Notes: a model not told the origin generated them from the sequence alone. Numbered from the stretch's first letter, positions 11,721 to 23,908 are shown. The stretch is 64,000 nucleotides of DNA from Leptoclinus maculatus (GCA_032191485.1 JAVDOI010000045.1:1330817-1394816); one strand, 5' to 3'. Program-made: numbers and translations.

Positions 11721-12337
11721 GACCACCACTACTCGTCCTTGTTGACAACTATTGAGGTTGGCAGTTTATTCCCGTCCTAGGAAACAGCAATTGAACAAAC
11801 AATCTTGAGAATTTGAAAATATTGCCTCAGTAGTCCTGGAGCATCGGTCCTGTCACCCAGACAATCCGCCGATGAAGATGGTGTGATACGGTAGAAAGCT
11901 CCGAGGCAAACATGGACTTTGAGCTACAGTAAGACTATTTTTACACAGCTGTCTGTTTGCAACTATCCACCCTCATGAAGTGAGACAGGAGGTGGGCAGG
12001 AGGACAATATGTCTTCATCCACACTTCTACACCCCTCAATGATCACTCTCCTCTGAGCCAACGTGTCTTAATATCCAGGACATTTAGCTGCTCCTCAAAG
12101 GATGTCTATGAGAGTCACTCGTGTGGTTACACACATCATCTGAAGCAGGAGATGTTGTGTCTCTTGTGTTGACTGCCTCTGACTGATAATATTCCAGAAA
12201 CTGGTCCCTCGCCTGTTTTCCTTACTTTTAGGAACACTTTTCTAAGCCATGCAGTGATATCAGTCCAGTCCGCATATGTGATACAATGTATACATCATAC
12301 TAAACCAAGGTCAACATAGGCAAAGGCATAGTAGCAT
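11721..12337. other. Unclassified non-coding sequence
   Basis: No exon, RNA gene or transposon was recognised between the dispersed repeat and the minisatellite. Confidence 0.5.
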
Positions 12338-13593
12338 TCACCAGCAGCAGTACAAGCAGCAGTAGTAGTAGCTACCAGCAGCACCAGTAGTAGTAGTAGC
12401 TACCAGCAGCACCAGCAGCAGTAGTAGTAGCTACCAGCAGCACCAGCAGCAGTAGTAGGAGTTACCAGCAGCACCAGCAGCAGTAGTAGTAGCTACCAGC
12501 AGTACCAGCAGCAGTAGTAGCTACCAGCAGCACCAGCAGCAGTAGTAGTAGCTACCAGCAGTACAAGCAGCAGTAGTAGTAGCTACCAGCAGCACCAGCA
12601 GCAGTAGTAGTAGCTACCAGCAGCACCAGCAGCAGTAGTAGTAGCTACCAGCAGCACCAGCAGCAGTAGTAGTAGCTACCAGCAGTACCAGCAGCAGTAG
12701 TAGCTACCAGCAGCACCAGCAGCAGTAGTAGTAGCTACCAGCAGTACCAGCAGTAGTAGTAGCTACCAGCAGTACCAGCAGTAGTAGTAGCTACCAGCAG
12801 CACCAGCAGCAGTAGTAGTAGCTACCAGCAGCACCAGCAGCAGCAGTAGTAGCTACCAGCAGCACCAGCAGCAGTAGTAGTAGCTACCAGCAGTACCAGC
12901 AGAAGTAGTAGCTACCAGCAGTACCAGCAGAAGTAGTAGCTACCAGCAGCACCAGCAGCAGTAGTAGTAGCTACCAGCAGCACCAGCAGCAGCAGTAGTA
13001 GCTACCAGCAGCACCAGCAGCAGTAGTAGTAGCTACCAGCAGTACCAGCAGTAGTAGTAGCTACCAGCAGCACCAGCAGCAGTAGTAGTAGCTACCAGCA
13101 GTACCAGCAGCAGTAGTAGCTACCAGCAGCACCAGCAGCAGTAGTAGTAGCTACCAGCAGCACCAGCAGCAGTAGTAGCTACCAGCAGCACCAGCAGCAG
13201 TAGTAGCTACCAGCAGCACCAGCAGCAGTAGTAGTAGCTACCAGCAGCACCAGCAGCAGTAGTAGTAGCTACCAGCAGTACAAGCAGAAGTAGTAGCTAC
13301 CAGCAGCACCAGCAGCAGTAGTAGTAGCTACCAGCAGTACCAGCAGCAGTAGTAGCTACCAGCAGCACCACCAGCAGCAGTAGTAGTAGCTACCAGCAGT
13401 ACAAGCAGTAGTAGTAGCTACCAGCAGTACCACCAGCAGCAGTAGTAGCTACCAGCAGTACAAGCAGCAGTAGTAGTAGCTACCAGCAGCACCAGCAGCA
13501 GCAGTAGTAGCTACCAGCAGCACCAGCAGCAGTAGTAGTAGTTATGAGCAGTACTGGCAGTAGCAGTAGTAGCTACCAGCAGTACAGCAACAG
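12338..13593. repeat. 31-bp minisatellite, about 41 units
   Basis: A tandem array of about 1.25 kb. The commonest unit is 31 bp, CACCAGCAGCAG + TAGTAGTAG + CTACCAGCAG. Variants of 28 and 34 bp differ by whole triplets (CAG or TAG gained or lost), and point variants include CAC to TAC, CCA to CAA and CAG to AAG. Each unit carries the perfect palindrome GTAGCTAC. The period is 1 modulo 3 and the TAG triplets fall in all plus frames, so the array is not protein coding on that strand. On the minus strand a stop recurs about every third unit. Confidence 0.95.
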
Positions 13594-13599
13594 TAGGGA

Positions 13600-14889
13600 T
13601 GGAATATTTGAAAAAGTTGGAAGTGTTAAAGAGTTTTCCAATCATGAGCTCTTTAGAATATTGTCCTTCTCACTGGGTTCAGCATGAAGATTGGACGTGA
13701 AAGGGCCAGTGTCCACATAGTGCCCTTTTCTGAGCACCAGCGTCTTTTTTCAATTGTTCCCAAAGAGGAGGGAACGCATGCGGCCGCCTAGAGAAAAGGT
13801 ACTGCACCCAGCATCTATTTTTCTGAGTACTCTTTTTTGTGCAACCGCTCCGAGCGCTTCAAGTTGAAAATCTCTGAACTTAACAGAAAAGCACTGGTGA
13901 CTTAATTGTAGTAAATGGAGGAGATGCTTGTTTTGGCCGTGTCTGTTGGTCAGAAACAAAGACTGAAACGACCATTTGTGATCTGGCACACGCTGAATGT
14001 TGCTGGTAAGTGTTGTGCTTTAATTGCTGTATGCCTTGTTTCTTGTTGTCAAGATATTGTTGCTTTCTTGTTGAAGCGCTGCCCAGCGCCCTGCGGCCAC
14101 TTTTCTGCCAGAACAAGGCGCTACGTGGACACAGGCCATAATGGATTACACTGTCTCCCTGGGTGGATGGGTGAGGCTTTTGTACTGTCGCAATATGTCT
14201 AGAAATTAGGGAAATATCCCAAGGTCAATGGGATGTTCACAGCCCTGGAGGTGAAAAACCACTAATCAACTAAAGAGTCCTGTCCTGTTAAAGTGGACAC
14301 ATGTGTCCACACCAGGCTCTATGTCCATTAGGGAACACTGAGAATGAGAGGGAGCTAATAGATAGTTTGTCTTTGATTGGACCACCATGAACACTGAATT
14401 ACTCATTACAAAACGTTGGTTTTCCCTCTGACTTCCCTTTGATTCACAAATTAGGTTCAATTAGGGTCGTGACACATGGTTGGATTATATAGAATTAAGA
14501 GGCATTTTAGCAAGTGTCGATATATTCTGCTTCAAATAAGGAAAACTAAAGCATATATAAAATAACCTAATACAAATAATACAATCTACCAACTGGCAGT
14601 GATACAGTAACTCAAATACACTTGAACCAGAAATTTGCATTTGTGTGACTTTTGTCACACCCAGTTGATGTGCAACATGATACAAATAATTCCAATCAAA
14701 GTTATTGCTAATGTGGTGAGCACTAAAAACTAAATGTGAAATGTATGTATTTACAGGGTTGTATAATGCAGATGCTTACTCTACGTAACGTGCCTGTTCG
14801 TCACACGCCTCCTGCAGAAAACATGAGCAAAGGACATATCAAACTGATATCTGTCAGTATTTCAACTGAATTTTGCAACAAAGATTGCA
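13600..14889. other. Unclassified non-coding sequence
   Basis: Short open frames at 13915-14202 (+) and nearby show no recognisable domain or splice context. No transposon ends were identified. Confidence 0.4.
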
Positions 14890-17165
14890 TGGGTCTGTAT
14901 TATCTATATATTGAAACAATGTATAGGCCCCCAAAACAGATATCCGTATCTCTTCCAGAATGCAGCCAGCTGGCTGCTCTTATTATCACCAATTATGATA
15001 TCATCATTTTAAAATGGAGATTTCAAAATTCATATTAATAACAGAGATGACTCTAGAGCTATGGATGTTATGAACCTACTTGAAATCCTTGAAGTTATCC
15101 AACATGTAACAGCGGCCACCCATCAGCATGGCAATATCCTCGATTTGGTTGTGTCTAAAGGGTTAGCTGTTGGTAAGGTTTCAGTAACTCATATCCCCGT
15201 CTCTGGTCATTACTGTGTATTCTTTGACCATAGCTAGGACCACAGATGAGCGTTTGGTCCAGAAACGACTGTTAGACACTGCAGCTGAAAATCATTTCTT
15301 TGATCCATGGAGTGTGAGTTGCTTATTAGATGAAATGGTTACTGCTTTCAGAAAGAAAATGGAGGAAAACAGGACTGGAGGTCCACCGTAACATCTACAA
15401 AGAACATATAGGAACCTATAATAACACCATATGGACCGCAAGAAGGGCTTATTTTTCTCGTCCATCATAACAGAAAACAAAAATAACTCAAGAACGTTGT
15501 TTTACACTACTGACAGACTGCTGAATCCTGCCCCTGCAAACGTCCTTCTAAACCAAGCCAATGTGAGGAATTAGCAACTTTTTTAAACAATAAAATCACA
15601 AATATCAGAACTGGCATTTCTAAAACTGCAGACAACTCATGCATTCAACCTCATCAAAGGCAGGCAACCATGAACAAACTCACCAGCATCTCAATCCCAG
15701 AACTCTGGAAAATTGTTAATCTGAGCAAACCATCCTCCTGTTGTCTGGACCCCATCCCTTCCTCATTCTTTCAGAAAGTATCTCAAACCCAGTCCAGCAA
15801 ATGATTAACACATCCCTTGAAACTGGAGCCATGAAACCACAACTAAAGAAGTCTAATTTAGACGGTGCGACCTTGAGTAATTATAGGCCCAAATCAAACC
15901 TGACCTTGTTAAGCAAGCAAGCATACTTCGTCGTTTTTCACCAGATAAATAACTTTTTAAATGAAAACACTATCCTAGAAAAAATGAATCAGGTTTCAGA
16001 GCTAACCATAGCACAATGACTGCGGTACTGGGTCGGCCTCACGGAGTGTACTAAACCGGCTCCGAACATACATTACAGGAAGACAATTCTATGTTCGTCT
16101 TGGGGAACTTGTGTCATTGAAACATAATATAACTTCCGGTGTTGCACAAGGGAGATGTCTTGCCCCTCTCTTGTTTTCACTTTACATCACCAGGGAACAT
16201 AATGTCAGCTTCCATAGCTACGCTGATGATACACAATTATACATATCTGTTGAGCCAAATGATAAAGATCCCTAAAGCTCACTCACTGCCTGCCTATCAC
16301 TAATAAACACGGATGGATAATAACTGTTTTTAGTTGAATGAGGATAAGACAGAAATTCTATTAGTTGGCCCAAAATCCAAGAGGGTTGGACTGGAGAAAC
16401 TTAGTCATCTAACTCCTCTGATCAAACCAGAGTTAACAAGTCTGGGTGTTATCTTAGACTCTGACTTAAGTGTTGTGCCCCATATTAGTAAAGTAACCAA
16501 AGTGGCATTCTTTCATCTTAGACACATTGCGAAAGTACGGCCTTTATTGACTCAGCAAGATGCAGAAAAATGAATGCACGCCTTCATCTCAAGTAGACTA
16601 GACTACTGCAATGCACATTTCACTGGTCTTCCTAAAAAATCCATTGAGAGGCTGCAACTTATCCAAAACCCTGCTGCTAGACTGCTAACAAGAACAGACT
16701 CCCTGCGGCTCTGTGGTCCTCCACGAACCCTGAGATCCTCCACCGCTGGGTTTGTAGTTCCTCAAAAGCACTCAAAAAAGAACAGCCGACCCAAAAGACA
16801 TTAGAGAGGCAGCGTCTGTTGACATTTTCAAGCAGTACTAATATATCTATTTGGCCAAGCCTTTCTTTTTCAACAGCACTTTATGTGCGTTACACAGAGC
16901 CCCACATGTTTCTTTCAAATGACCTTTTATACATTTTAACACTTTTATAAATCATTTTTAATGAAAAACGTTTTCCAGTTCTTATTCATCTGTTGAAATT
17001 CTTTAAATTACGCTTAAAATGTAAGCGCAAAATACATGCTTTCTTCCTACCACTTTTATTTATTTTATCTGTAAAACAAAGGTTTTTATTTATTTTTAAA
17101 TGCACAGCACTTTCAGCTATATAGTCTGTATGAAATGTACTAAGAGGAGTAAACATGAAGTTATA
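14890..17165 (+). mobile_element. Decayed L2-type LINE (endonuclease C-end, reverse transcriptase, 3' tail)
   Basis: Translation in shifting plus frames gives, in order: the endonuclease C-terminal part from about 14915 (YRPPK, then SLLE/LDLVVSKG-like blocks to 15165), reverse-transcriptase motifs (QGRCLAPLLFSLY at about 16147, the catalytic SYADDTQLYISV at about 16214), then KTEILLVGPK at 16350, the SSRLDYCNA block at 16590 and LIQNPAARLLTRT at 16655. The 3' end near 17100-17165 resembles an L2 tail (CAGCACTTTC..GTATGAAATGTACTA). Many stops and frameshifts break it, including one within 30 bases after the YADD motif. The element is 5' truncated and certainly inactive. Confidence 0.85.
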
Positions 17166-17329
17166 CTGACTGACAGATCATCGTTGGTTGGAGAGTTTTG
17201 CTGATGGTTAACCTGGTTCATCACAGCACCATCAGGACCCACATGGAGAAATCAAAGTTGTGTGAATGTTATTCATTTACACTGTATTTTTGATACATTA
17301 ATAGATTATATACATGGCCTTATACAGAT

Positions 17330-17660
17330 CAATTATAAAATCCATGCAGCAACAGAAACAGTGCTCTGGGCAGATAATATGGCCAACATTTTCACATTAA
17401 AAATTCAATATGAGGAAAACATTGTCCATCAACTCTGACTGTGTTTGAGCACCAAGCATCATGATGTAAACACAGAGTCCACATCCTCTGGTCACACTGG
17501 AGTCCTGCTCTCTGTCCTGATGTCCAGGAGTGCAGCTTGATCCGGGATGAACGATGGAGCCAGTGAAGATGTGGGCTCAACAGTCACCGACCTCCCGTTG
17601 ATGGGTTCGCCTGAAGTCCTGTTTCATCCATTTAATTTTCCTGTGACTGAACATCAGACT
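17330..17660 (-). mobile_element. Non-LTR retrotransposon endonuclease fragment, copy 1
   Basis: Minus-strand translation gives broken pieces of a LINE endonuclease: a LCLY-type block with DAWCSNTVRVDGQCFPHIEFLM, then PYYLPR. The stretch 17345-17520 is clearly homologous to 22905-23070, so both come from one family. It is pseudogenised and lacks a reverse transcriptase. Confidence 0.6.
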
Positions 17661-17826
17661 GCCAGGATTAGGCTGGGTATTGGAGTAGCCTTAGGTCCTA
17701 GCTGAACACCAATTCGAAAAATGGCACCATCCCTCGAGCTAATTCTAGAATACCAGGAGGCCATTTTACTTTTTCTTATCGGTGACTCATTCCCTTTGCT
17801 TCTCTACCTAGTGAAGGAATATCCAA

Positions 17827-18145
17827 ATGGTGGAAGCTCCATTTGGACACCATGTCAATCACATCACAAAACATCTCAAAAACATTGCCCGTCTACGCCC
17901 CTCCCTCTCCTCCTCAGCCGCTGAAACACTCATCCACGCCTTCAGCATCATCAACAAACTACAATGCATCCAGAACTCAGCTGCCCGTCTGCTCCCCCAC
18001 TCCCGCACCAGAGACCAAATCACCCCAGTCCTTCAAAACCTTCACTGGCTCCCCACACAGCAGAGAATCCAGTTAAAGATTATTCTCATCACATACAAAG
18101 CCCTTCATGAACTCGCCCCTTCATACCTTTCAATTCGGCATGGCA
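17827..18145 (+). mobile_element. L2/Rex-like LINE reverse-transcriptase 3' fragment
   Basis: The plus frame from 17848 encodes KHLKNIARLRPSLSSSAAETLIHAF, then skips the usual SSRLDYCN block and continues with LQCIQNSAARLLPHSRTRDQ, ITPVLQNLHWLPTQQRIQ and YKALHELAPSYLS. This order is characteristic of the C-terminal part of L2-clade reverse transcriptases. The missing block implies a small internal deletion. It is a separate insertion from the LINE just upstream because the codons differ strongly. Confidence 0.75.
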
Positions 18146-18510
18146 AAGATAACCAGCCAGCTAACACAGATTTATTTCAGAGCCGATGGCATTACAGCAG
18201 AAGAAAGATGGTGACAAGAGGGAGAGAACTTACTGAATTCTTTGATCCATAAAAGGGATTGCAGCGATCCATCCCGGAGCGATCCCTGAGACAGGAAGAC
18301 ACAAGGCAGCTGCAGAGGCACTGTTTACCTTCTGTCTTTCCATTGCTAAGCACCGCTAATAAGCTGTTTGTTATATAGATACAAGTATTATAGTGGGTTG
18401 TCTGCAGGGGAGTTTTAAAGTGTTGAGAGATTGTGTTTTAACATGTTATGTCAGTTGTAATATTCAAACTAAACATGATTTCTTAACAGTATATACATAT
18501 ATATATAAAC

Positions 18511-19437
18511 TAGTGCTGGGCAACGATTACAATTTTTTATCGCGATTAATCGCATGATTTTTTGGCGATTAATCACATTGTTATGCGCAAAGTTCAATAA
18601 TGAATTAAAATGTAGTGTATTGCGCACTTTTATTTTAAAAGTACTGCTATATGAACAAAAGTGCAATAACATTTGGTTTGCAAACACTTAAAACAAATAA
18701 GGTGCTTTTTAACAGCAGTATTCCCTTTACACAGTGTGACAGAACGCTGGAGACTGTGTGCGATGCAGGGGGCGTGTTCAAAAGGCAGATGTCTCGCAGC
18801 AGCGATCATATTTCTTGCACTATCTGTGCTCAGTGTGCTGACTTTATGTGAAACGTTCCACTGCTGTGCAACATGAATAAAATGTTCCGCGCACCTTTCA
18901 GCAAAATGTCTGTCTTCTGTTTTCATGACAGTCAGAGCATGTGAATGCAGCTCTACTGTTCATCAATATAATGCTGTAACTCCGAGGTGATGATGGTTAC
19001 CCAGCGATGTCCAGTAGTCTCCAGTGAGAGCAACAGCTGGTGCTCGTTGTAATGCCGTCGCTTTTGTAGTCCTCTCCTTTTCATACATCTCGTGTATTCT
19101 TCTTGTGACGGTGCGTCTTGAGGCTCATACGTGCCGTCATTCGTTGCGATCCTAAGAACGTTCCTCAGACCGACATCTTCCACGATACTAATCGGCCTGC
19201 AGTTGTAGCTATCCACTTCGCTATGGCATTTGTTAGCTTGTCTTTTGTTTATCCATACTTCTCCCACACGCTGCATCCAACGTAGTCTGCCGAAGGCTTC
19301 CTCCACCGCTGCCAGTGAGCAACGGACTTTCAAAATAATAATTAAAAATAAATGCGTTAACGTACTATGAAATAATTGTCGGCGTTAATTAATTAATGCG
19401 TTAACGCGATAATAACGCGTTAACTTACCCAGCACTA
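18511..19437 (-). mobile_element. Deleted hAT (ZBED-type) transposon with transposase remnants
   Basis: Ends TAGTGCTGGGCAA at 18511 and, inverted, TAGTGCTGGGTAA ending at 19437 give terminal repeats of about 12 bp. Subterminal GCGATTAATCG-like repeats occur at both ends. On the minus strand, 19333-18953 encodes RPISIVEDVGLRN (hAT N-terminal region) and 18926-18740 encodes STDSARNMIAAARHLPFEHAP and CIAHSLQRSVT, the DDE core around the second acidic residue. A frameshift separates the two pieces, and the rest of the catalytic domain and the dimerisation domain are missing, so the copy cannot make a working enzyme. It sits in (TA)-rich DNA and the 8-bp duplication is not clear. Confidence 0.85.
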
Positions 19438-19459
19438 ATATATATATATATATATATGG

Positions 19460-20560
19460 CCTTCAAATCCAGCTACAACAAAGCATCAGCGAGATATGAG
19501 CCAAAGAACACCAACAACAGAAATCGCTTCATCAAACGATAGTTGTAAAATATCTCTTACCTTTGCTGTTTTTCATCGATATATTTATTTTCGGTGAAAT
19601 ACGTTACAGCTACGTCCTGTGTTACACTAAAATCATTCCGGGTGTTTCTAAGTTGTGTGAGTCGATACAGGAAGTCTGAGAATCGCCTTGCGTCTCAACC
19701 TAGCATGTCTCACAATACAGTGTACTGCTGATTCTGATTGATTAACAGTGCTGTCAATCTCATTTTGGTTGGTATAGCTAAATTCTATTGGCTCTAATGC
19801 TTCAAATGAGGTGTCAATCACTGAAATCGACCAATGGGTTGCTGAGATAGAGCCTTGCGTAGTGGGGGAGGGTCTGAAATCGAGAAAAACTCCAGTACGC
19901 AGAGAGACACAAAGAGGAATCTGGCTTTCAAAATAAAGCCAAAACTGTATTTGGATGTATTGAACACCATTAGTGATATACAAGTGAAATATATAGTTTG
20001 GTACATGAGAAAATTCAAATGACCATTTTGGAGGCCTCGTCTGATATATCTGTACTAAAACCTCTCTAATTTTGTTCTGCTTCACTTTATCAAAGTCAAA
20101 CTTTGCAGAGAGAATGTTCACATATTGAGCTATGATTTGGGAGAGGTTTAGACCTGCAGCTGCATCATTCCAAAGAGATAATCATCCTGAAAGTGCTTTT
20201 ATTTTTTAGGCGAACCTGAAACTTTTTTATTTGTGCTGTGTGCCATCTTCACTTACTCTTAACCAGTAACATATATACTGATATTTATAATCTGAACAAA
20301 TCTCACAAGTCTTCCTTTTATTGTAACACCAAAATTATTGAAATAGACCTTGTGGTTGCAGAGATATACTCTTTTTAGTATGGGTATACAATTTTTCGAG
20401 CAGAGGCCTAAAAAATAGGTGTTTCAGCTTCAATGAAACCAAATGAGATGAACAGTTCAAGTACACAGAACACAAGGCACCTTCCAGAAAACTTCAAGTG
20501 GTTTTCCATCTGCTCCTGTGTTACCACAATATCAAGCAGCTGTGGTTTTTAAATATCAAA
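19460..20560. other. Unclassified stretch with a 157-codon minus-strand frame
   Basis: A minus-strand frame at 19648-20121 runs 157 codons, long for AT-rich DNA without tandem repeats. Its translation has no domain I recognise, no signal peptide and no obvious splice context. The right-hand part reads like a dispersed fish repeat (motif CAACCACAAGGTC..TTTCAATAA on the other strand), so I suspect an unnamed transposon rather than a gene. Confidence 0.25.
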
Positions 20561-20744
20561 ATTACAGCCTCTCTCCCTCTGCGCTGTGTTATTATACAGT
20601 GGAGAAGTCACTGGCTACACTTGTTCAAAGAGACACAGAAGCCAGCATGGACTCTATGAGGCCATGCTGATGTCAGGTTCTACAGTATATCTTCATCTCC
20701 TTCCCCTCCTCATTATGTATTCTGTTGCTTTTGCTCATATTTCT

Positions 20745-20890
20745 GTCTTTCGTTCTCAACAACTGTTGGATGGATTGCCTTAACATTTTGTACAGAACCC
20801 AGCTGGACTGATTTAATGACGTTGGTGATCTCTTGACTTGTCCTAAAACATCCTCCACCACCACATTTATATTTTTAGTGAAATGTCTTC
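20745..20890 (+). repeat. Teleost dispersed-repeat fragment
   Basis: The text AACTGTTGGATGGATTGCCT, ATTTTGTACAGA and GACGTTGGTGATCTCTTGAC, in that order, matches the widespread fish repeat also seen at 11.5 and 43.5 kb (recognised from memory). Confidence 0.5.
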
Positions 20891-21087
20891 ACAATGTTTG
20901 TGGATTTAGGGAGATTTATTGTCAGGAATGGTATTTAACATTCAGAACTATGTTTTCATTGGTTTTTAATAACATGAAAATGATAATCGTTTTGTTTTTA
21001 GCTTAGAGAAAGCCCTTCATATCTTAACAGAGTAACCAAAACTGTCTCTAGAGAGAGACTTTTGTGTTTTTATGTTACCTGAAGGTA

Positions 21088-21130
21088 GGGATGGATATTG
21101 ATAAGCTTATTTGTATTGGTACTTTAATGT
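21088..21130. repeat. Possible hAT-type terminus
   Basis: TAGGGATGGATATTGATAAG resembles one terminal repeat of fish hAT elements that begin TAGGGATGGGTATCGATA. No partner end was found, so this is a truncated or spurious end. Confidence 0.25.
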
Positions 21131-21200
21131 TTTAGTGTAATTTATTATCGCAGTGCAGCATTTCCTCTGTTCTCTGTGTCGGGGCTGAGCTCCTCCAACT

Positions 21201-21221
21201 ACACACAAACACACACACACG

Positions 21222-21272
<51 letters not shown>
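21201..21272. repeat. (CA)n microsatellite
   Basis: About 72 bases of CA with a few CAAA and GCACG interruptions at its left end. Confidence 0.95.
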
Positions 21273-21274
<2 letters not shown>

Positions 21275-22755
21275 AAGTGAAGTCAGCGAGCAGAGAGGCT
21301 GCAGTGGAGACACTGAGGTTAACCAGGTGAAGTGAAGATTACTCGAGTTGACGACAACTTCTTTCTCTGCAATAAAAGATTCACGAGTAAAAAGACAATA
21401 CTTTATAAATACATCTGTTCAACAAGCATGAACATGTAAATAGAGAAACATATTTCCATCTGCTCTGTCCTCAGTCTCTCATCCACCACCGCTGTGTTTA
21501 CACAAGCACAGCACGCTAGCTAGGCTGTTAGCACAGTGTTAGCAACAAGCTAACACAAACTGTCTGTCTCTAGTTTACTGTTTATCTTTCTTTTTTATCT
21601 GTTCTAATTATGTTAATTCTGTACACATGACATCTATTGCACTTCTGACATCCTCCTCTGTTGCTCTCTCGAAGGTTTCTTCCTTTTTTTTCTCCCTGTT
21701 AAAGGTTTGTGATGAGTTTCCCCTGTTCCGCTGTGAGGGTCCAAGGACAGAGGATGTACAGATTTTAAAGCCCAAATTGTGATTTTGAGATGTACAAATA
21801 TATTTAATTGAATCGAAGTCTTGTAAACTTCTCTGCTGGCTGTGACAAAGCTGCTCTCCTCCCTCTACCAGCATTACCTCAGCCAAGGATAGAGGACAGG
21901 AGACTATATATATTTATATACATACAATTTTGAAAATAACCTTCCCCTGACAGAGCCCTGACACCATGTTGCTCCTTGCAGATAAATCTGTTACTTGCTG
22001 GCTCTCAACCTCTTTCTAAAGTTGAAAAACACAAAGACACCCTGAACTGTCTCCAACGACCCAAAATGAGGCTGATCCATGTAGCATACTGGGCCTAAGT
22101 GGTCTGAGTCTTCACCCCAGGCCGCCGGTGGTTGTGTGGTTTTCTCACTCTACTATAATTAGTTGCTCACTCCACCCTTCATGTTGTTTTCTTTTCACAT
22201 ATTAAAGTATTGCTGACATCCTCTTAAATAAATTACAGGCTCTCTGGTAAGGTCATTTAGTTTCTCAGTGAGCTGGACATTTGCCCCTTTTCAGCTCCAC
22301 ATCCTGCAGATAGAGGCCTCTGCCAGACCAGAGCAACACTCACACAAGCTCTAAATCTGCTCAGGGTGTCATCTGCAACAAGTCAAATTGTATAAATAAT
22401 GTGGATTTTCATAGACTTTTACCACACCATTTCAATTTCATTTCTTTTGCAATTTATTTTTTTCTAACCATCACAACCACTAAGTTGAATACTAAAAGAG
22501 CGACGTCAGATTCTGTTTCCTGTTGGTGAACTTATACAAGTGCATTGGTTAAAACTCAAGTATTCCTTTCCATGCTTTTTGAACAGTTCTGGATCCTGGA
22601 ACGTCACGTGATCTGCAGTACCAATTGTGACCGCTCCACCACAACTCCACCACAGAGCTATGCCTGCAAGTTCAATTCACAGCTGGAATGTTTGCATCCC
22701 GTCTCAGCAGCCAAGCCATATTATTAAATTAGATAATCAAATCTCAACATTAGGA
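21273..22755. other. Unclassified non-coding sequence
   Basis: No exon or transposon was recognised. Short minus-strand frames near 21608-21886 look random. Confidence 0.4.
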
Positions 22756-23175
22756 TTCAAGGGTCATTTATTGTCATTATGCAACACAGGGATGCACAAC
22801 ACCATTTTATTGTAGCCCATTTGTAACACATGACAAACAAAACACAAACAGTAGTGCATTCCTGTAGTGCATTTTTTTAAATTTTCATCATCAGGAATGT
22901 AAACAGCAGTAACAGAAACAATTCTCTGGTCAGATAATATGGTCATCTTCACATTAAAAACTCAACATGAGGAAAACATTATTCATCAACTCTGACTGAT
23001 GTTTGAGCACCAAGCATCAGGATGTAAACACAGAGTCCTCCTCCTGGTCCACCAGAGTCCTGAAGAAGTCACAATATATAGTTAGCTCCTCCCTATTATT
23101 ACCATGAAGTCCAACTGAAATCCCATTTAGTCATCCTTTACTTCCCCTTGCTAAAGGAAGGAAAACGGTATTTGG
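22756..23175 (-). mobile_element. Non-LTR retrotransposon endonuclease fragment, copy 2, joined to a tail
   Basis: Minus-strand translation gives LCVYILMLGAQ, VRVDE, PHVEFLM, PYYL and then VSVTAVYIPDDEN, the endonuclease core that precedes the GDFN motif in many fish LINEs. It then passes directly into a tail-like sequence near 22756-22860 (GACAATAAATGACCC in minus sense). The whole reverse transcriptase is missing, so the copy is internally deleted. It is homologous to 17330-17660. Confidence 0.6.
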
Positions 23176-23564
23176 GTGAACATCAGGAATGCTCCCTTTT
23201 CTTAAAGGAGGGTCGTGTCCATGTTTGATAGAAAGCAGCTGGCAGGATGAGCGCCGGTACAGGCGGCAGAGAAATGAGAGACAAATGTAGCCTTCAAGCC
23301 ATAAGCAGACAGCGTGTTGTTAGCAGTGTTTGTGAAAAGTATGACCACACCAGAATCTAAGCGACATGCAGGTGAGCGGGCAAGTTTCAATTGGGTCTTA
23401 AATCTGACATTGGATGTGCACTTTTTCTCTGTCTAGTTGCTCGTTTAGCAAGCTAAATCCTAAGGGCCGTGCATTTTATACCTGGATCTTCAGTGCTGTC
23501 CTTCTACAGTTGAACCACCTCCTAATAACCTCATTATGACGCCACAGCTACGGTTATTTGTTTC

Positions 23565-23908
23565 TAGGGGTGTAATAATACACGTATTAGTATTAAACCG
23601 TTCAGCACGAGGCTTACGAACCGAACAATACGTTTGAATAATACTTGTGGTTAAATTGTGGGAAATATAATGTTTTCGGTGGCCTGCGCTCACGTAGGAG
23701 ACAGCGGGCTGTGTGACCTCTGAACCCGGAACAAAACAAATTAAAATAAAACACAGCTGAGGCACCGCACGTGTGTTCTGGGAGGCTACGCTAAACTAGC
23801 TTAACGGGAAAACAACAGCACACAAGCTACAAACTCTCCCCGCAGCGTTTAGCTGTTCCTACTGATTCAAACAGGGCTAAAGCAATCGCCACATAATCCC
23901 CATTTCTC
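23565..23908 (+). mobile_element. 5' end of a hAT-type element (truncated)
   Basis: TAGGGGTGTAATAATACACG followed by AAACCGTTCAGCACGAGG and GAACCGAACAATACG matches the terminal and subterminal sequence of a very common fish hAT family. The opposite end was not found and the sequence runs into the element starting near 23909. Confidence 0.5.

Noticed and set aside
12338..13593. CRISPR-like or coding glutamine-rich array
   Set aside because: There are no unique spacers, units are contiguous, the period is 31 and TAG triplets interrupt all plus frames.
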